Source: Shewanella colwelliana ATCC 39565
GTDB taxonomy: Bacteria > Pseudomonadota > Gammaproteobacteria > Enterobacterales > Shewanellaceae
NCBI RefSeq assembly: GCF_000518705.1
Contig: NZ_JAEC01000021.1
Span: 1 to 64,000, forward strand
Reading direction: 5' to 3'
DNA length: 64,000 nucleotides
The translations under genes were made by a program, and so were the position numbers. The notes beneath the pieces were generated by a model, which saw nothing but the letters and a program-made list of their open reading frames with translations, was not told the DNA's origin and made no database searches. Positions 1-9,299 of the stretch are shown in pieces (the stretch's first letter is position 1; each line of letters opens with the position of its first letter).

Positions 1-401
1 TACACGGAGAGCTTGGCAACAGCCATATGCTTGCGAACGAGAGACAGGGATTGTCGAACTGGCTTTTAGATAGGGATATCGTTGTGAATCCATCCGTGGA
101 GGCTCGACGATGGCATCCCTGCCATCAACGTCCGCAGCCGCATCTACACCTAGTTTTCTACCTCTTCGATTTGACATTGTGAGAAGCTTTTGGACAAAAG
201 TGTTGGCCTTGGAATGAAGGTGTTGGCATTTTTGGCTTATAACATTTGGCTGTATTGGTTTTTATTTCGCTGACGGTAGCGTTGACTTTCATTGTTTTGA
301 ATTGCTTGCCGCAGGTGAAGCGCATGGATGCGCAAATGTCGTGATCACAGGATGTGAAAGAGCGACCTATTCGTGCAGGTACTGCTGTGACACGGTGAGT
401 G
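1..401. repeat. Hairpin-repeat cluster, left of the RAYT gene
   Basis: No gene is supported here. Bases 3-87 are an inverted copy of 2584-2668, with one mismatch seen by eye. Bases 84-170 recur almost unchanged at 38563-38655, and 180-255 resembles 38420-38470. The segment carries a perfect hairpin at 109-126 (arms GATGGCA/TGCCATC) and a smaller one at 89-100 (TCCA/TGGA). Read on the minus strand both loops contain GGA. This is the same family as at 2310-2745 and 40470-41760. Confidence 0.75.
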
Positions 402-666
402 ATACCAATTAGTATAAAGATGTGATCGCTCAGCGAGAATTTAGCGCTGATGAGGCAAGGCAACGAGTGAAGAGCATAGTTGTTCTACGCTCAAACTCGT
501 TAACACAGCATCAAAAGCGCTAAAACTCGCCTGTTAGGCGTGTTTTTGGCTTCCTACTTCTACGTTGAATGGCCTCACAAGGGAACGACCATTCCATCAT
601 CCATTCGCCTTGAATTAGTTGTCAAAAAACACGCTGAGTAGATCACTTTCTTATACTGATTGGTAT
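402..666. mobile_element. MITE-like element, copy A
   Basis: A 265-bp non-coding element bounded by terminal inverted repeats of about 16 bp: ATACCAATTAGTATAA at the left and its near-complement ending ATTGGTAT at the right. It sits inside the hairpin-repeat cluster. The internal text near 465-500 (from AACGAGTGAAGAGCATAG) recurs at about 15205-15250, and the right end near 602-630 resembles 14021-14045. There is no transposase inside, so mobilisation would have to be in trans. A target-site duplication was not clear. Confidence 0.65.
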
Positions 667-1104
667 GAAGCATAGCTTCGTGCTTACGAACGAGAGGCAT
701 GGACGCCGAACTGGCTTTTAGACATGGAGGTTGTTCGAGCACTTCCCTGTAGGCTCTGCCGTGACATCTGACGTGAATGGATTCACTAATGCCGCGATGA
801 CATGGATGTCAGAGAGCGGCCATGTCACGGAAGGTCACAGCCGTACCTACACTGAGTTATCCATCTCTTCGATTTGACCTCAAAATCAAAGCCAGCCATT
901 ATTAATCAATAACATAACTAGGTTCCTCGCCAATATCAATACACATTGTCTTGCACTACAGCAGCAAAGGCACTTTCAACGGCTATTGCTATGTATGAAT
1001 AAGGAAAGTGATTGATTTTAATCGAAGTAGTGAATTTTAAGACGTAGAGTGCTAACTCAATTGGCTAACAGAGTTGAAATGGTGGTGACATGACTATTTG
1101 AGTA
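667..1104. repeat. Hairpin-repeat fragment plus unassigned spacer
   Basis: Bases 668-880 carry another diverged copy of the hairpin repeat. Two clean palindromic hairpins are visible: 773-786 (GTGAAT, GG, ATTCAC) and 798-811 (TGACAT, GG, ATGTCA). The end 'ctcttcgatttgacc' matches the conserved edge of other copies. From about 880 to the RAYT stop at 1105 I see no gene or recognisable site. Confidence 0.6.
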
Positions 1105-2082
1105 TTAGTTAACTTCCATGAACTGGCAGCTATTGGAAAAATGCCGTCGTCGCTTACTTAAGTTTTCGCAGTAGTCGGTTAGCTCTTGTAGCGTACCAAC
1201 TGGGCCATGAAATAGTTGGCCAAATTCCGTGACGATTTTTATCCAATTTGCTGCCGAAATATTTAGTCGACTCAGAACTTGTTCTGCGTTCGAAGAAATC
1301 GCCCCACGTTTATCATCTCGGATAACTCTACCCGTCTCATCAACCAATTGCAGATAATCTTTTAGCGAGAAGGCAATGCCTTTAGGTTGGTGTGCACGCT
1401 CGTTACCAATAAAGGGCAAGAGCGACTTGGGTTGCTCCCCTTTTAGCGCAGCCTTGACTCTTAGCTTAATGCTCGTAAAGTCTGACTGCTCAGGTGTGGT
1501 AACCATCTTGGCTCGAATTGGGTTGAGCTCGACATAAGTCATACAAGCAATTACAGCGGCTTCATCCAGCAGTGCCTGAGACTTGAAACGCCCTTCCCAG
1601 AAATGCCCAGTACAGTTGTCTTCAAGATTGGCTTGTCTCGCGATAGGTTCGTTCAAGCATCTCATAAACCAGCTGATGTCGCTAAGGCGAGAACGGTAGA
1701 TAGCAATCAGGTGTTTAAGTTGTGCAACCATGCACTCTTCAATGACTTCACCTTTGGTAAACTTTTGCGTCAGCGCCGTACCGTTAAATAACTTATGCCA
1801 CTGCTCAACCACTTCTCTATCCGACCAGTGATTAACCGTTTCTAAGTCAATATAAAGCACGACATGCAAATGGTTACTCATCACCGCGTATGCTGCAACA
1901 TCGATAGCAAACACCTCTGTTAACTTGAGTATTTGCTTCTCAACCCAACCACGGCGATGGTCATAGTTTTTACCTGTGTACTTATCATCACCACACAAAA
2001 AGGCGCGCCGAACCACTCTGCTACAACAGTGATAATAAGGCGTGTCTTCAATACTGATTAGGGTTCGTCTTGGTCTCGGCAT
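1105..2082 (-). CDS. REP-associated tyrosine transposase (RAYT), Y1/IS200-like
   Basis: A 325-aa single-strand DNA transposase-like protein of the Y1 (HUH) family. The HUH motif lies in the stretch MSNHLHVV near residues 68-75, and the candidate catalytic tyrosine in YVELNPIRAK near residue 180. Known family members process REP-type hairpins and are usually single-copy, domesticated relatives of IS200/IS605 transposases. The start is well placed behind an AAGGAGG ribosome-binding site. The gene is flanked by inverted copies of a hairpin repeat (3-87 and 2584-2668), which fits a RAYT with its own repeat substrate, although that link is inferred from position. The C-terminal 100 residues beyond the Y1 domain have no function I recognise. 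A conventional IS transposase is less likely because there are no IS ends close to the gene. Confidence 0.85.
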   Translation of the reverse strand: MPRPRRTLISIEDTPYYHCCSRVVRRAFLCGDDKYTGKNYDHRRGWVEKQILKLTEVFAIDVAAYAVMSNHLHVVLYIDLETVNHWSDREVVEQWHKLFNGTALTQKFTKGEVIEECMVAQLKHLIAIYRSRLSDISWFMRCLNEPIARQANLEDNCTGHFWEGRFKSQALLDEAAVIACMTYVELNPIRAKMVTTPEQSDFTSIKLRVKAALKGEQPKSLLPFIGNERAHQPKGIAFSLKDYLQLVDETGRVIRDDKRGAISSNAEQVLSRLNISAANWIKIVTEFGQLFHGPVGTLQELTDYCENLSKRRRHFSNSCQFMEVN

Positions 2083-2309
2083 ACAACCTCCTTGTTAAAT
2101 GCTCTTTCAAAGCATAGTTGGAGGTCGCGAGTGATGCCATTAACTATGGCTGTCTATATATTTCCGTTTTTGGTTGGGGAGTAGTGAATTACATCTCGCT
2201 GGTGTCGCGATGAAAATTGCCAAGCCAGAATGTCCGTTAGGTACTGATCCACCGACAACGTGTTAACTCATTTTGGGGCAAAACCTTCTTAGCTTTTAAT
2301 TCTCAAGTC

Positions 2310-2745
2310 ACACCAAACACGGTCAAATCGAAGAGATAAAATCACCTAGTGTAAGCGCGGTTTTGGCCCTTGGTGGCAGGGATGCCACCGCGGAGCGTAT
2401 AGGGATATATTCACAGCGAGCCAAAAGAGTGCTTGCACATTCCTCGCCGGACAGGCGATTAATAACAGTGAAGGTTCGACCTTCAAACATTCTCAGTAAA
2501 TGAAAATACAGCCAAACGCTACTAAGCCAAAAAATGTTCCCGACATTTTTCGGCATTCCCTACTTCCATGTAGGTCAGATGGCTCACAACGATATCCCTA
2601 TCTAAAAGCCAGTTCGACAATCCCTGTCTCTTGTTCGCAAGCATATGGCTGTTGCCAAGCTCTCCGTGGAGCAGAAGTATCTGCACATCAGCGTGCCGCA
2701 GGCTATTGGTTACGTCGAGAGTTAACGTTAGATACCCCCTCACTG
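2310..2745. repeat. Hairpin-repeat cluster, right of the RAYT gene
   Basis: A copy of the dispersed repeat in the orientation used at 40470. It starts at a conserved TCACACCAAA...AAATCGAAGAGATAAAAT edge. Hairpins seen: 2372-2389 (GGTGGCA/TGCCACC around GGGA), a weaker one at 2398-2411, 2531-2549 (AAAATGT/ACATTTT) and 2559-2574 (CCTAC/GTAGG). Bases 2584-2668 are the inverted partner of 3-87. Short ORFs across this segment have no coding support. Confidence 0.75.
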
Positions 2746-2807
2746 GAGGTGATATCTCACCATAAAGGTGAAATCGTCAAACACTTTGCCATTATTGCAA
2801 ACGTAAT

Positions 2808-2838
2808 AAAAAGACCACCTATTGATAGGTGGTCTTTG
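2808..2838 (-). terminator. Rho-independent terminator of the nap operon
   Basis: An 11-bp perfect stem (AAAGACCACCT with AGGTGGTCTTT, 6-nt loop). Read on the minus strand it is followed by a U-rich run. It lies downstream of napB, beyond the heptamer array. Confidence 0.85.
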
Positions 2839-2869
2839 CATGTAACAATAGGCTAGTTTTCAAGCCTGC

Positions 2870-2995
2870 TCGAATCTCGAATCTCGAATCTCGAATCTCG
2901 AATCTCGAATCTCGAATCTCGAATCTCGAATCTCGAATCTCGAATCTCGAATCTCGAAGCTCGAAGCTCGAAGCTCGAATCTCGAATCTCGAATC
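2870..2995. repeat. Heptanucleotide tandem array, 18 units
   Basis: Eighteen contiguous 7-bp units: fifteen TCGAATC and three adjacent TCGAAGC variants (2954-2974). The array ends directly against the napB stop codon (2996-2998), so it forms the whole proximal 3' untranslated part of the nap transcript. Seven-base units read as a 7-residue repeat in any open frame, but no start signal supports a protein here. Array length is likely to vary between strains by slippage, which is inference. Confidence 0.95.
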
Positions 2996-3418
2996 TTATT
3001 GGTTCGAAAAGTTATTCTCGACTAACTTCTGCTTGTTCTCAGCTTGTGGTACGTGACACTGAGTACAGTTGAAGTATTCGTTGTTAAGCTTGTTGTCGGC
3101 AAGAATGTGCGATGAGTGGATCATCGTTGCCTTCATACGCTTGGCTTTTGCTGGGCTGTGACACGTCATGCAGCCGTTTTTCTTAATGGTGATGCTGTAG
3201 TCGGCTTTATGCGGGATCAGTGGTGGCTGGTGGACAAAGCCACGCTCGATAGACGCGCCTCGCTTTGGATAAGTGGGCATCGCGTCGGCCGCACGGACGT
3301 CGGTGATCTCAGATTTCCCGAGTGAGCTGACATTCACAGGCTCTGCTGTGTTGTTGGCTTGCTGACCAGAGCAGGCACCTAGCGCCATGAGCGCGACTAA
3401 AGTGAGTACTTTTTTCAT
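2996..3418 (-). CDS. napB: Periplasmic nitrate reductase dihaem cytochrome subunit NapB
   Basis: A 140-aa small subunit that passes electrons to NapA. Two c-type haem motifs are present: CMTCH (83-87) and CTQCH (118-122). Histidines at about 63, 70, 101 and 104 could supply distal ligands. The start was chosen at 3418 because the ATG overlaps the napH stop by 4 bp and follows a GGAG site. Upstream codons in the same frame lie inside napH. The N-terminus ends in LGAC followed by SG, which looks like a lipobox rather than an ordinary signal-peptidase I site, so this NapB may be membrane-anchored. It is the last gene of napDAGHB, and the heptamer array begins immediately after its stop. Confidence 0.93.
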   Translation of the reverse strand: MKKVLTLVALMALGACSGQQANNTAEPVNVSSLGKSEITDVRAADAMPTYPKRGASIERGFVHQPPLIPHKADYSITIKKNGCMTCHSPAKAKRMKATMIHSSHILADNKLNNEYFNCTQCHVPQAENKQKLVENNFSNQ

Positions 3419-4293
3419 TGGTTGTTCTCCGCCTTTAGGGCAATTCGATTTTGATACTGGAAAACGCGTTGAGCACAGACATCGATACAACGACCACATT
3501 GGGTGCAATCACTGTCAGTTATCATGGGGCTTGTGCCTTTAAGGGCGGGCTTTAACACCTGCCTTTCGGGGCATACCTCAAAACAATCCATACAGTTATC
3601 GCAATCTTTGGCATTCACAGCCGATACTTTTACTGGGCTAGCTTTACCGAGTAGCGCAAACATCGCACCGGTTGGGCAAAGGTGGCCACACCATGCTCGC
3701 TCGCTGATAAACAGGTCGAGCAGGAAGATCGCCGCTAAGATCCACAAACCGCTGCCTGCACCAAACAATATGGCGCGGTAGACGACAGGGACAGGGTTCA
3801 CCCACTCCCAGGCGGCGATACCAGAAAACAGTGGTATAAGCAGCACCACTGCCAGTAGGTAGTAGCGTAAGTTCTTTGGCATCTCGCTGGTGCGAGGCAA
3901 ATGAAACTTACGTCTAAGCCAGCTTGCGGCATCAGTCACTAAGTTAACTGGGCAGACCCAGCTGCAAAACACCCGTCCACCAGCCACTAGGTAAAATAGG
4001 GCGATGATGGCGGCGCCGAGCAGCAGGCTGAGTTCTGGCCAATGCCCTGTCATCAACACTTGCAAGGTCGCCAGTGGATCAGACAGTGGTATGGTCGCCA
4101 GTAACTCACTACTTGAGAGGTTGCCTTTAAGTAGCCACAAGCCAAACCACGGGCCAATAGCGAAGGCAAGTAGCACACACAGCTGGCAAATGCGACGTAA
4201 AAACAGAAACTTGTGGGCGCGCCACCAGCCTAGTTCATCTATCGCAGCCTGAGCGAAACGAGGTGTGGTCGTATTACTCATGTTGCTGTTCAT
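3415..4293 (-). CDS. napH: Ferredoxin-type quinol dehydrogenase membrane subunit NapH
   Basis: A 292-aa inner-membrane protein with about four or five hydrophobic helices. CxxxCP motifs (CSWVCP and CGHLCP) are followed by two C-terminal 4Fe-4S clusters in the runs [12 protein letters not shown] and [13 protein letters not shown]. In the Nap system NapH works with NapG to oxidise quinols and feed NapB/NapA. The gene overlaps napG and napB by 4 bp at either end, so the genes are translationally coupled. There is no napC in this operon, so NapGH, or a tetrahaem quinol oxidase such as CymA encoded elsewhere, must supply electrons. Confidence 0.93.
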   Translation of the reverse strand: MNSNMSNTTTPRFAQAAIDELGWWRAHKFLFLRRICQLCVLLAFAIGPWFGLWLLKGNLSSSELLATIPLSDPLATLQVLMTGHWPELSLLLGAAIIALFYLVAGGRVFCSWVCPVNLVTDAASWLRRKFHLPRTSEMPKNLRYYLLAVVLLIPLFSGIAAWEWVNPVPVVYRAILFGAGSGLWILAAIFLLDLFISERAWCGHLCPTGAMFALLGKASPVKVSAVNAKDCDNCMDCFEVCPERQVLKPALKGTSPMITDSDCTQCGRCIDVCAQRVFQYQNRIALKAENNQ

Positions 4294-5021
4294 AATGTGA
4301 GCCCCTTGTTTAACATCTCAAGTGTGGTCTCTTCAGTGTTGATGTAAGTATCGTGTGAAGCTGTTTTACCCAATGCAATGTGTGCAGGCAGCACGCGGAT
4401 CGCTGACTCTTCCAACACGCAAACATGTTCGCACTTTCCGCATCCGGTACAGCTGTCGCTGTTAACGGTGGGGAGGAACATAGCATGGTGGTCGCTGCGT
4501 TGATTGTGCTGCCGCTCTAAGGTGATGGCCTCATCAATTAACGGGCAGACGCGGTAACAGACATCACAGCGTAGCCCTTTAAAATTGAGGCAATTCTTCT
4601 CATCAATTAATACGGCAATTCCCATCTTTGACTCATCTATCTCGGTCAAACTGTGGTCCAGCGAGCCCGATGGGCAGGCTTTAACACAGGGAATGTCGTC
4701 ACACATTTCGCACGGTACTGTGCGCGCGGTAAAGTAGGGCGTTCCCGTTGGGGCTCCCTCAAACCAGCGTGCCAGTTTTAGCGTATCGTAGGGGCAAGCC
4801 TCGACACACAAGCCGCAGCGAACACATGCAGATAAGAAGTCATCTTCCGTTAATGCACCGGGTGGTCTAATCGCCAATGGGTCAAGGTGAGATGATTGTT
4901 TAGCAACCCCCGTCACACCCAATCCCAATAACCCCATCGCACAACCCGCCTTAGCCGATGCGGCTAAGAACTGGCGGCGATTGACGCCTTTGGCTTTGGT
5001 GTTGCGATTGACCTGGTTCAT
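4290..5021 (-). CDS. napG: Ferredoxin-type protein NapG
   Basis: A 243-aa exported iron-sulfur protein. The N-terminal [13 protein letters not shown] is a twin-arginine signal. Cysteine-rich motifs for four 4Fe-4S clusters follow: [43 protein letters not shown] and [11 protein letters not shown]. It is the periplasmic partner of the NapH membrane protein in electron transfer from quinol. The gene lies between napA (65-bp gap) and napH (4-bp overlap). Confidence 0.93.
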   Translation of the reverse strand: MNQVNRNTKAKGVNRRQFLAASAKAGCAMGLLGLGVTGVAKQSSHLDPLAIRPPGALTEDDFLSACVRCGLCVEACPYDTLKLARWFEGAPTGTPYFTARTVPCEMCDDIPCVKACPSGSLDHSLTEIDESKMGIAVLIDEKNCLNFKGLRCDVCYRVCPLIDEAITLERQHNQRSDHHAMFLPTVNSDSCTGCGKCEHVCVLEESAIRVLPAHIALGKTASHDTYINTEETTLEMLNKGLTL

Positions 5022-5086
5022 ATTGTGCTCGTTAACTCTCTGTTTTAGTTCAAGCGTTTAAAGTTGTTTGGGTTGAATGAATCGCC

Positions 5087-7570
5087 TTAGGCTTTCATCA
5101 CTTTTACTGGACACTTTTTAAAATCCGTCTCTTTAGAGAGTGGATCGGTCGCATCGAGTAACAACTTGTTGACCAGTTGGCGCGCATCGAAGAATGGCAT
5201 AAATACCACGCCTCTAGGCGGTTTGTTCCGGCCTTTAGTTTCGACACGGGTTTTAACTTCACCACGGGGTGAGGCCACAACCACTTCGTCGCCACGCTGC
5301 AGTCCACGGGCTTTGGCGTCTTCTGGGTGCATAAAGATCTGTGCATCGGGATAGGCGCGATAAAGCTCAGGAACGCGGGCTGTCATAGAACCTGTGTGCC
5401 AATGCTCAAGCACGCGGCCCGTTGACATCCACAGATCGTATTCGGCATCAGGTTCTTCAGCGGCGGGCTCATAAGGTAGGGCGAAAATCACCGCTTTACC
5501 ATCTGGCTTGCCATAGAAATTAAAGCCTTCACCCGCCTTCACATAAGGATCGCTGCCCTCTACAAAGCGGCGCAATGTCTCTTTACCTTCAATTACAGGC
5601 CAACGTAGACCACGAGTCTCGTGGTAAGTGTCAAAGTCGGCTAAGTCATGGGCATGACCGCGACCAAACTGGGCATACTCTTCGAATAAGCCTTTTTGCA
5701 GGTAGTAACCAAAGGCCTCTGACTCATCGTTTAGGTCGGCTTTGCAATCTGATGTTGGGAACTTGTTCACCACACCGTTAGCAAACAACACGTCGTAAAG
5801 TGTCTTATCGGCGTACTCAGGTTTTTTCGCGACTAGCTCGGCTGGCCAAACTTCAGCAACTTTGAAACGTTTAGAGAACTCAACTAATTGCCACAAGTCA
5901 GATTTTGCCCCTTCTGGCGGCTTAACCTGTTGATGCCACATATGGGTGCGGCGCTCAGCGTTACCATAGGCGCCCTCTTTCTCAACCCACATAGCGGTTG
6001 GCAGAATCAAATCTGCTGCCATGGCTGTGACGGTTGGGTAAGGGTCAGACACCACGATGAAGTTTTCTGGGTTACGGAAACCTGGGTAAATTTCATCGTT
6101 AATATTGGGGCCTGCCTGCATGTTGTTGGTACACATGGTCCAGTAACAGTTGAGCTTGCCATCTTTGAGCATACGGCTTTGCAATACGGCATGGTAACCC
6201 GGTTTTGGCGGGATAGTGCCTTCAGGCAGTTGCCATAGTTTTTCTGTGGCGGCGCGATGCTTAGGATTTTTCACCACCATGTCGGCAGGTAGACGGTGAG
6301 CAAAGGTTCCCACTTCGCGAGCGGTACCACAGGCTGATGGTTGACCCGTTAGCGAGAACGGACTGTTGCCCGGTGTGGCAATTTTACCTGTAAGTAAGTG
6401 GATGTTGTAGAGCATGTTATTGGCCCATACACCCCGGACGTGCTGGTTGATCCCCATAGTCCATAGGCTCATTACCTTCACTTTGGGGTCGGCATAAGCT
6501 TTGGCCATAATTTCGAGCTTTTCTGGCTCTACACCACTCATCTTAGCGGCGTATTCTAAGGTATAGGTGCTGACAAACTTGGCGTATTCATCGAAGCTGA
6601 TTGGCGTCGATTTACCGTTACCTGGGTTCTTAGCTTTTTGCTCTAGCGGGTGATCGGGGCGCAGTCCGTAACCAATGTCAGTTGTCCCGAGCACAAACTT
6701 AGTATGCTTAGTGACAAAGTCTTTGTTTACCGCATCGTTTTGGATGATGTAATTGGCGATATAGTTCAGGATCACCAAGTCTGATTGCGGACGGAACACC
6801 ATAGGGTTATCCGCTAAGTCGAAGCTGCGGTTCTCAAAGGTCGATAATACGTGCACGCGACTATCAGGGCTACTTAGGCGACGGTCCGATAAGCGCGCCC
6901 ATAGAATGGGGTGCATTTCGGCCATGTTTGCGCCCCAAAGCACAAAGTGATCGGCGGCTTCTAAGTCATCATAACAACCCATTGGCTCATCAATACCAAA
7001 GGTACGCATAAAGCCACCGACGGCAGAGGCCATACAGTGACGGGCATTAGGATCTATGTTATTGGTGAGGAAACCCGCTTTATGCAGTTTTGAGGCGGCA
7101 TAGCCTTCCCATACGGTCCATTGACCAGACCCAAACATCCCGACGGCAGTCGGTCCTTTGGTCTTGAGGGTGTTTTTCCATTTGTCAGCCATGGTGTCGA
7201 GGGCGACATCCCAGCTTACTGGGGTAAATTCACCCTCTTTATCATATTGGCCATCTTTCATGCGCAGCAGCGGCGTGGTTAGCCTGTCTTTACCGTACAT
7301 GATTTTTGATAAGAAATAGCCCTTAATACAGTTAAGGCCTTTGTTCACTGGGCTTTCTGGATCGCCCTTAGTAGCAACGACTTTACCCTTATCTGTGCCT
7401 ACTAAGACGCTACAGCCCACGCCACAAAAACGGCAGGGGGCTTTGTCCCACTTGATGTTGTCTTTCTGCTCAGCGGCTTCAACGATCTTCACTGGCAGAG
7501 TGACTCCAACAGCGGTCGCAGCGGCAACTGCGGCGTTGGCTTTTAGAAACTCGCGGCGGCTTATGCTCAT
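5087..7570 (-). CDS. napA: Periplasmic nitrate reductase catalytic subunit NapA
   Basis: An 827-aa molybdopterin (bis-MGD) enzyme that reduces nitrate to nitrite in the periplasm. A twin-arginine signal ([18 protein letters not shown]) begins at residue 3. The 4Fe-4S ligands follow in CRFCGVGC (47-54), with the fourth cysteine in LNCIKGYF near residue 82. The MGD-binding region includes [12 protein letters not shown], holding the probable molybdenum-ligand cysteine near residue 180. Length is normal for NapA. The start overlaps the napD stop by 4 bp. Gene order napD-A-G-H-B corresponds to the second Nap type described in Shewanella, which lacks napE, napF and napC. Confidence 0.97.
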   Translation of the reverse strand: MSISRREFLKANAAVAAATAVGVTLPVKIVEAAEQKDNIKWDKAPCRFCGVGCSVLVGTDKGKVVATKGDPESPVNKGLNCIKGYFLSKIMYGKDRLTTPLLRMKDGQYDKEGEFTPVSWDVALDTMADKWKNTLKTKGPTAVGMFGSGQWTVWEGYAASKLHKAGFLTNNIDPNARHCMASAVGGFMRTFGIDEPMGCYDDLEAADHFVLWGANMAEMHPILWARLSDRRLSSPDSRVHVLSTFENRSFDLADNPMVFRPQSDLVILNYIANYIIQNDAVNKDFVTKHTKFVLGTTDIGYGLRPDHPLEQKAKNPGNGKSTPISFDEYAKFVSTYTLEYAAKMSGVEPEKLEIMAKAYADPKVKVMSLWTMGINQHVRGVWANNMLYNIHLLTGKIATPGNSPFSLTGQPSACGTAREVGTFAHRLPADMVVKNPKHRAATEKLWQLPEGTIPPKPGYHAVLQSRMLKDGKLNCYWTMCTNNMQAGPNINDEIYPGFRNPENFIVVSDPYPTVTAMAADLILPTAMWVEKEGAYGNAERRTHMWHQQVKPPEGAKSDLWQLVEFSKRFKVAEVWPAELVAKKPEYADKTLYDVLFANGVVNKFPTSDCKADLNDESEAFGYYLQKGLFEEYAQFGRGHAHDLADFDTYHETRGLRWPVIEGKETLRRFVEGSDPYVKAGEGFNFYGKPDGKAVIFALPYEPAAEEPDAEYDLWMSTGRVLEHWHTGSMTARVPELYRAYPDAQIFMHPEDAKARGLQRGDEVVVASPRGEVKTRVETKGRNKPPRGVVFMPFFDARQLVNKLLLDATDPLSKETDFKKCPVKVMKA

Positions 7571-7836
7571 GGTGTTTCCTCACTCTTTTCTTCTATTGGT
7601 TCAACTTGGTGATAGACAAGACTGCTTGATAACACCCCGTTAAGGGCGTTGATGGCTTCGACGTTATTGAGTATAGATGCTTGAGTTTCACCTTCTAGGG
7701 TGACCACAAATTTACCTTCGTCGGTGACAGCATGAATATCGGTGCCGGCGAGGGCCTCGATATCTTTTTGTACTTGTGTCACAGCGGTAGGCGCGGCGTG
7801 CACGACTAAACTTGTGACGTGATATTCCTGACTCAT
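7567..7836 (-). CDS. napD: NapA maturation chaperone NapD
   Basis: An 89-aa cytoplasmic chaperone. NapD family proteins bind the twin-arginine signal of NapA and hold back export until the cofactor is inserted. The sequence has the family's short ferredoxin-like fold pattern, with the VTSLVVHA start and a GKFVVTLEG strand. It is the first gene of the operon and overlaps napA by 4 bp. An acidic tail of about 12 residues follows the core domain. Confidence 0.9.
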   Translation of the reverse strand: MSQEYHVTSLVVHAAPTAVTQVQKDIEALAGTDIHAVTDEGKFVVTLEGETQASILNNVEAINALNGVLSSSLVYHQVEPIEEKSEETP

Positions 7837-7946
7837 TGGGGTTTACCTTTTTACTGCAAAGTAGCGGCTAAAAATATGGCGATGATTAGTGGTGCTATTT
7901 CGCTATAGGATAAAATTCAGTCTAAACCTTGCGATTAATAGGGGTA

Positions 7947-7962
7947 TACCTCTTGAGAGGTA
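7947..7962 (-). promoter_or_regulatory. NarP/NarL-type 7-2-7 site upstream of napD
   Basis: TACCTCT-TG-AGAGGTA is a perfect inverted pair of NarL/NarP heptamers with the 2-bp spacing preferred by NarP. It lies about 110 bp upstream of the napD start and would make the operon nitrate/nitrite responsive. It was recognised by eye from the known consensus. Confidence 0.7.
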
Positions 7963-7975
7963 ACTGAAGCGTTTG

Positions 7976-7989
7976 TCGATCCAGATCAA
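7976..7989 (-). promoter_or_regulatory. FNR/EtrA-like site upstream of napD
   Basis: TCGAT-CCAG-ATCAA differs by one base from the FNR consensus TTGAT-N4-ATCAA. It lies 14 bp beyond the NarP-like site, an arrangement typical of anaerobically induced nap promoters. In Shewanella the FNR-type regulator would be EtrA, and Crp may use a similar site. The rest of 7837-8141 is AT-rich with no gene. Confidence 0.55.
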
Positions 7990-8141
7990 ACTTTTTGGCG
8001 TGATACTGTTCACACTTTGTTGTTAAACAGTTTTTAACAATATGTTGCTTAATTAGTATGCAATTAACAAGGCGGGGTGTTTGCTAAGTATTTGAATAGC
8101 AACACCTGTTATGAAAATAAGAACTATTACCATTTTGGTGG

Positions 8142-9299
8142 TTAATATCCGGTGAGCTCCATATAACCAGCGCCAGTGTGGCTGCCCGTTATCGAAATAG
8201 GACCCTCCCAATAAGTGATAGAAAGCGGCATTTTAGCATTGGGGTTGAGTGGTGAAATATGCAAGTCGATGGCCTGATTGTCGATACGAACCTGCCACTC
8301 AACCGGGTGTGGCTTACCATCTATATCGTGCCAAGTGGTTGGCGACATCTGTATTTCATCGGAGGTAATGGTCTCACCGCTGCCGTCGGCATACATGCGC
8401 CTGCCGCTGTAGAAGTGGTTACTGGATGCCTCTTTATCATCCCCCCTGAGCTGAAACAGCATTAAGGTTGAGCCGTCATCGAGGCGCAGGGCAAACCAGT
8501 CCCAACCCTGTTGTTGCTTAGTCAGAAACTGTGAACTCCACTCTCTGTCGAGCCAAGCCTGACCTGCGACATTAACCAACTCGCCGTCCAGCATCACTTG
8601 GCCTGTGACATCGATAAAGGGTTGGCTGTAGTAGTACGAAGCAACCTCTGCATTGGCACTTTTCACACTGTAGCCGCCATCGCCTTGCAACTGATAAGGC
8701 GCTTGTGTTGACAGCTGCAGTCTGTAATTAACCTTGTCGCTAGCTATATTCAAGGAGGCGGGAAACAGATCTTCGCCTTGGCTCAGCCATTGCCAATTGT
8801 CTAGCTGAATTTTCAATGGGCTGGGGGTGACGGCTGCAAGTTGTGTATGGCCACGAGACCAGCGTTCTTCGGCGAAATGCTGCGTTTGGGTTGTGATGGC
8901 GCTATGAGCCATATAGAGCTGGTTACTCGCCCAGTTTGACGTTGAGCTTGGGGGTTGTGCAGATAATGCCACTCTAAACTGGGTCCATTGCAGTCCAACC
9001 TCTATACCGGTTTCAGTGGTGAGGTTTGCCGTTAAGTACCACCACTCTTGACGATAATCATTGTGGGCTAAATGATCGTTTGGAAAGCGAAATACGCGCT
9101 TAGGTACCACCTCGGTAAAGCCCGTTTGAGTTTCTCCCATTAAGCCACCCATACCACTCGATGTACTGTGTTGTGGTTCGCTGCAGCCCAGAAGTAAGAC
9201 TGAGGTGAGGCCGGTGAGACTCGTCGCGGTTAATACTGAGCACGCCAGTGTCCTTGCCATGGCGCAGTGCTTGATTGTCCATCGTCTTAATCTGTTCAT
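8142..9299 (-). CDS. AttH/CrtC-like lipocalin-type lipoprotein
   Basis: A 385-aa protein of the AttH family, related to carotenoid 1,2-hydratase and predicted to be a secreted hydrolase with a lipocalin-like fold. The leader ends in VLLLGC with the lipidated cysteine at residue 39. Family hallmarks include HNDYRQEWWYLTANL near residue 80, WASNQLYMAHSA near 127 and the C-terminal GAGYMELTGY. The start at 9299 overlaps the permease stop by 4 bp. It is the last gene of a three-gene operon with an FtsX-type permease and its ATPase, matching AttEFGH-type systems. The substrate is unknown. Confidence 0.82.
   Translation of the reverse strand: MNRLRRWTIKHCAMARTLACSVLTATSLTGLTSVLLLGCSEPQHSTSSGMGGLMGETQTGFTEVVPKRVFRFPNDHLAHNDYRQEWWYLTANLTTETGIEVGLQWTQFRVALSAQPPSSTSNWASNQLYMAHSAITTQTQHFAEERWSRGHTQLAAVTPSPLKIQLDNWQWLSQGEDLFPASLNIASDKVNYRLQLSTQAPYQLQGDGGYSVKSANAEVASYYYSQPFIDVTGQVMLDGELVNVAGQAWLDREWSSQFLTKQQQGWDWFALRLDDGSTLMLFQLRGDDKEASSNHFYSGRRMYADGSGETITSDEIQMSPTTWHDIDGKPHPVEWQVRIDNQAIDLHISPLNPNAKMPLSITYWEGPISITGSHTGAGYMELTGY

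Noticed and set aside
158..463. 101-codon ORF on the minus strand
   Set aside because: It spans the hairpin repeat and a MITE end, with no ribosome-binding site and no protein-like pattern.
2870..2995. CRISPR array
   Set aside because: Units are 7 bp with no spacers; it is a simple tandem repeat.
2829..3056. 75-codon ORF with ISNLESR repeats across the heptamer array
   Set aside because: It is produced by a 7-bp tandem repeat read in an open frame, has no ribosome-binding site, and runs antisense into napB.
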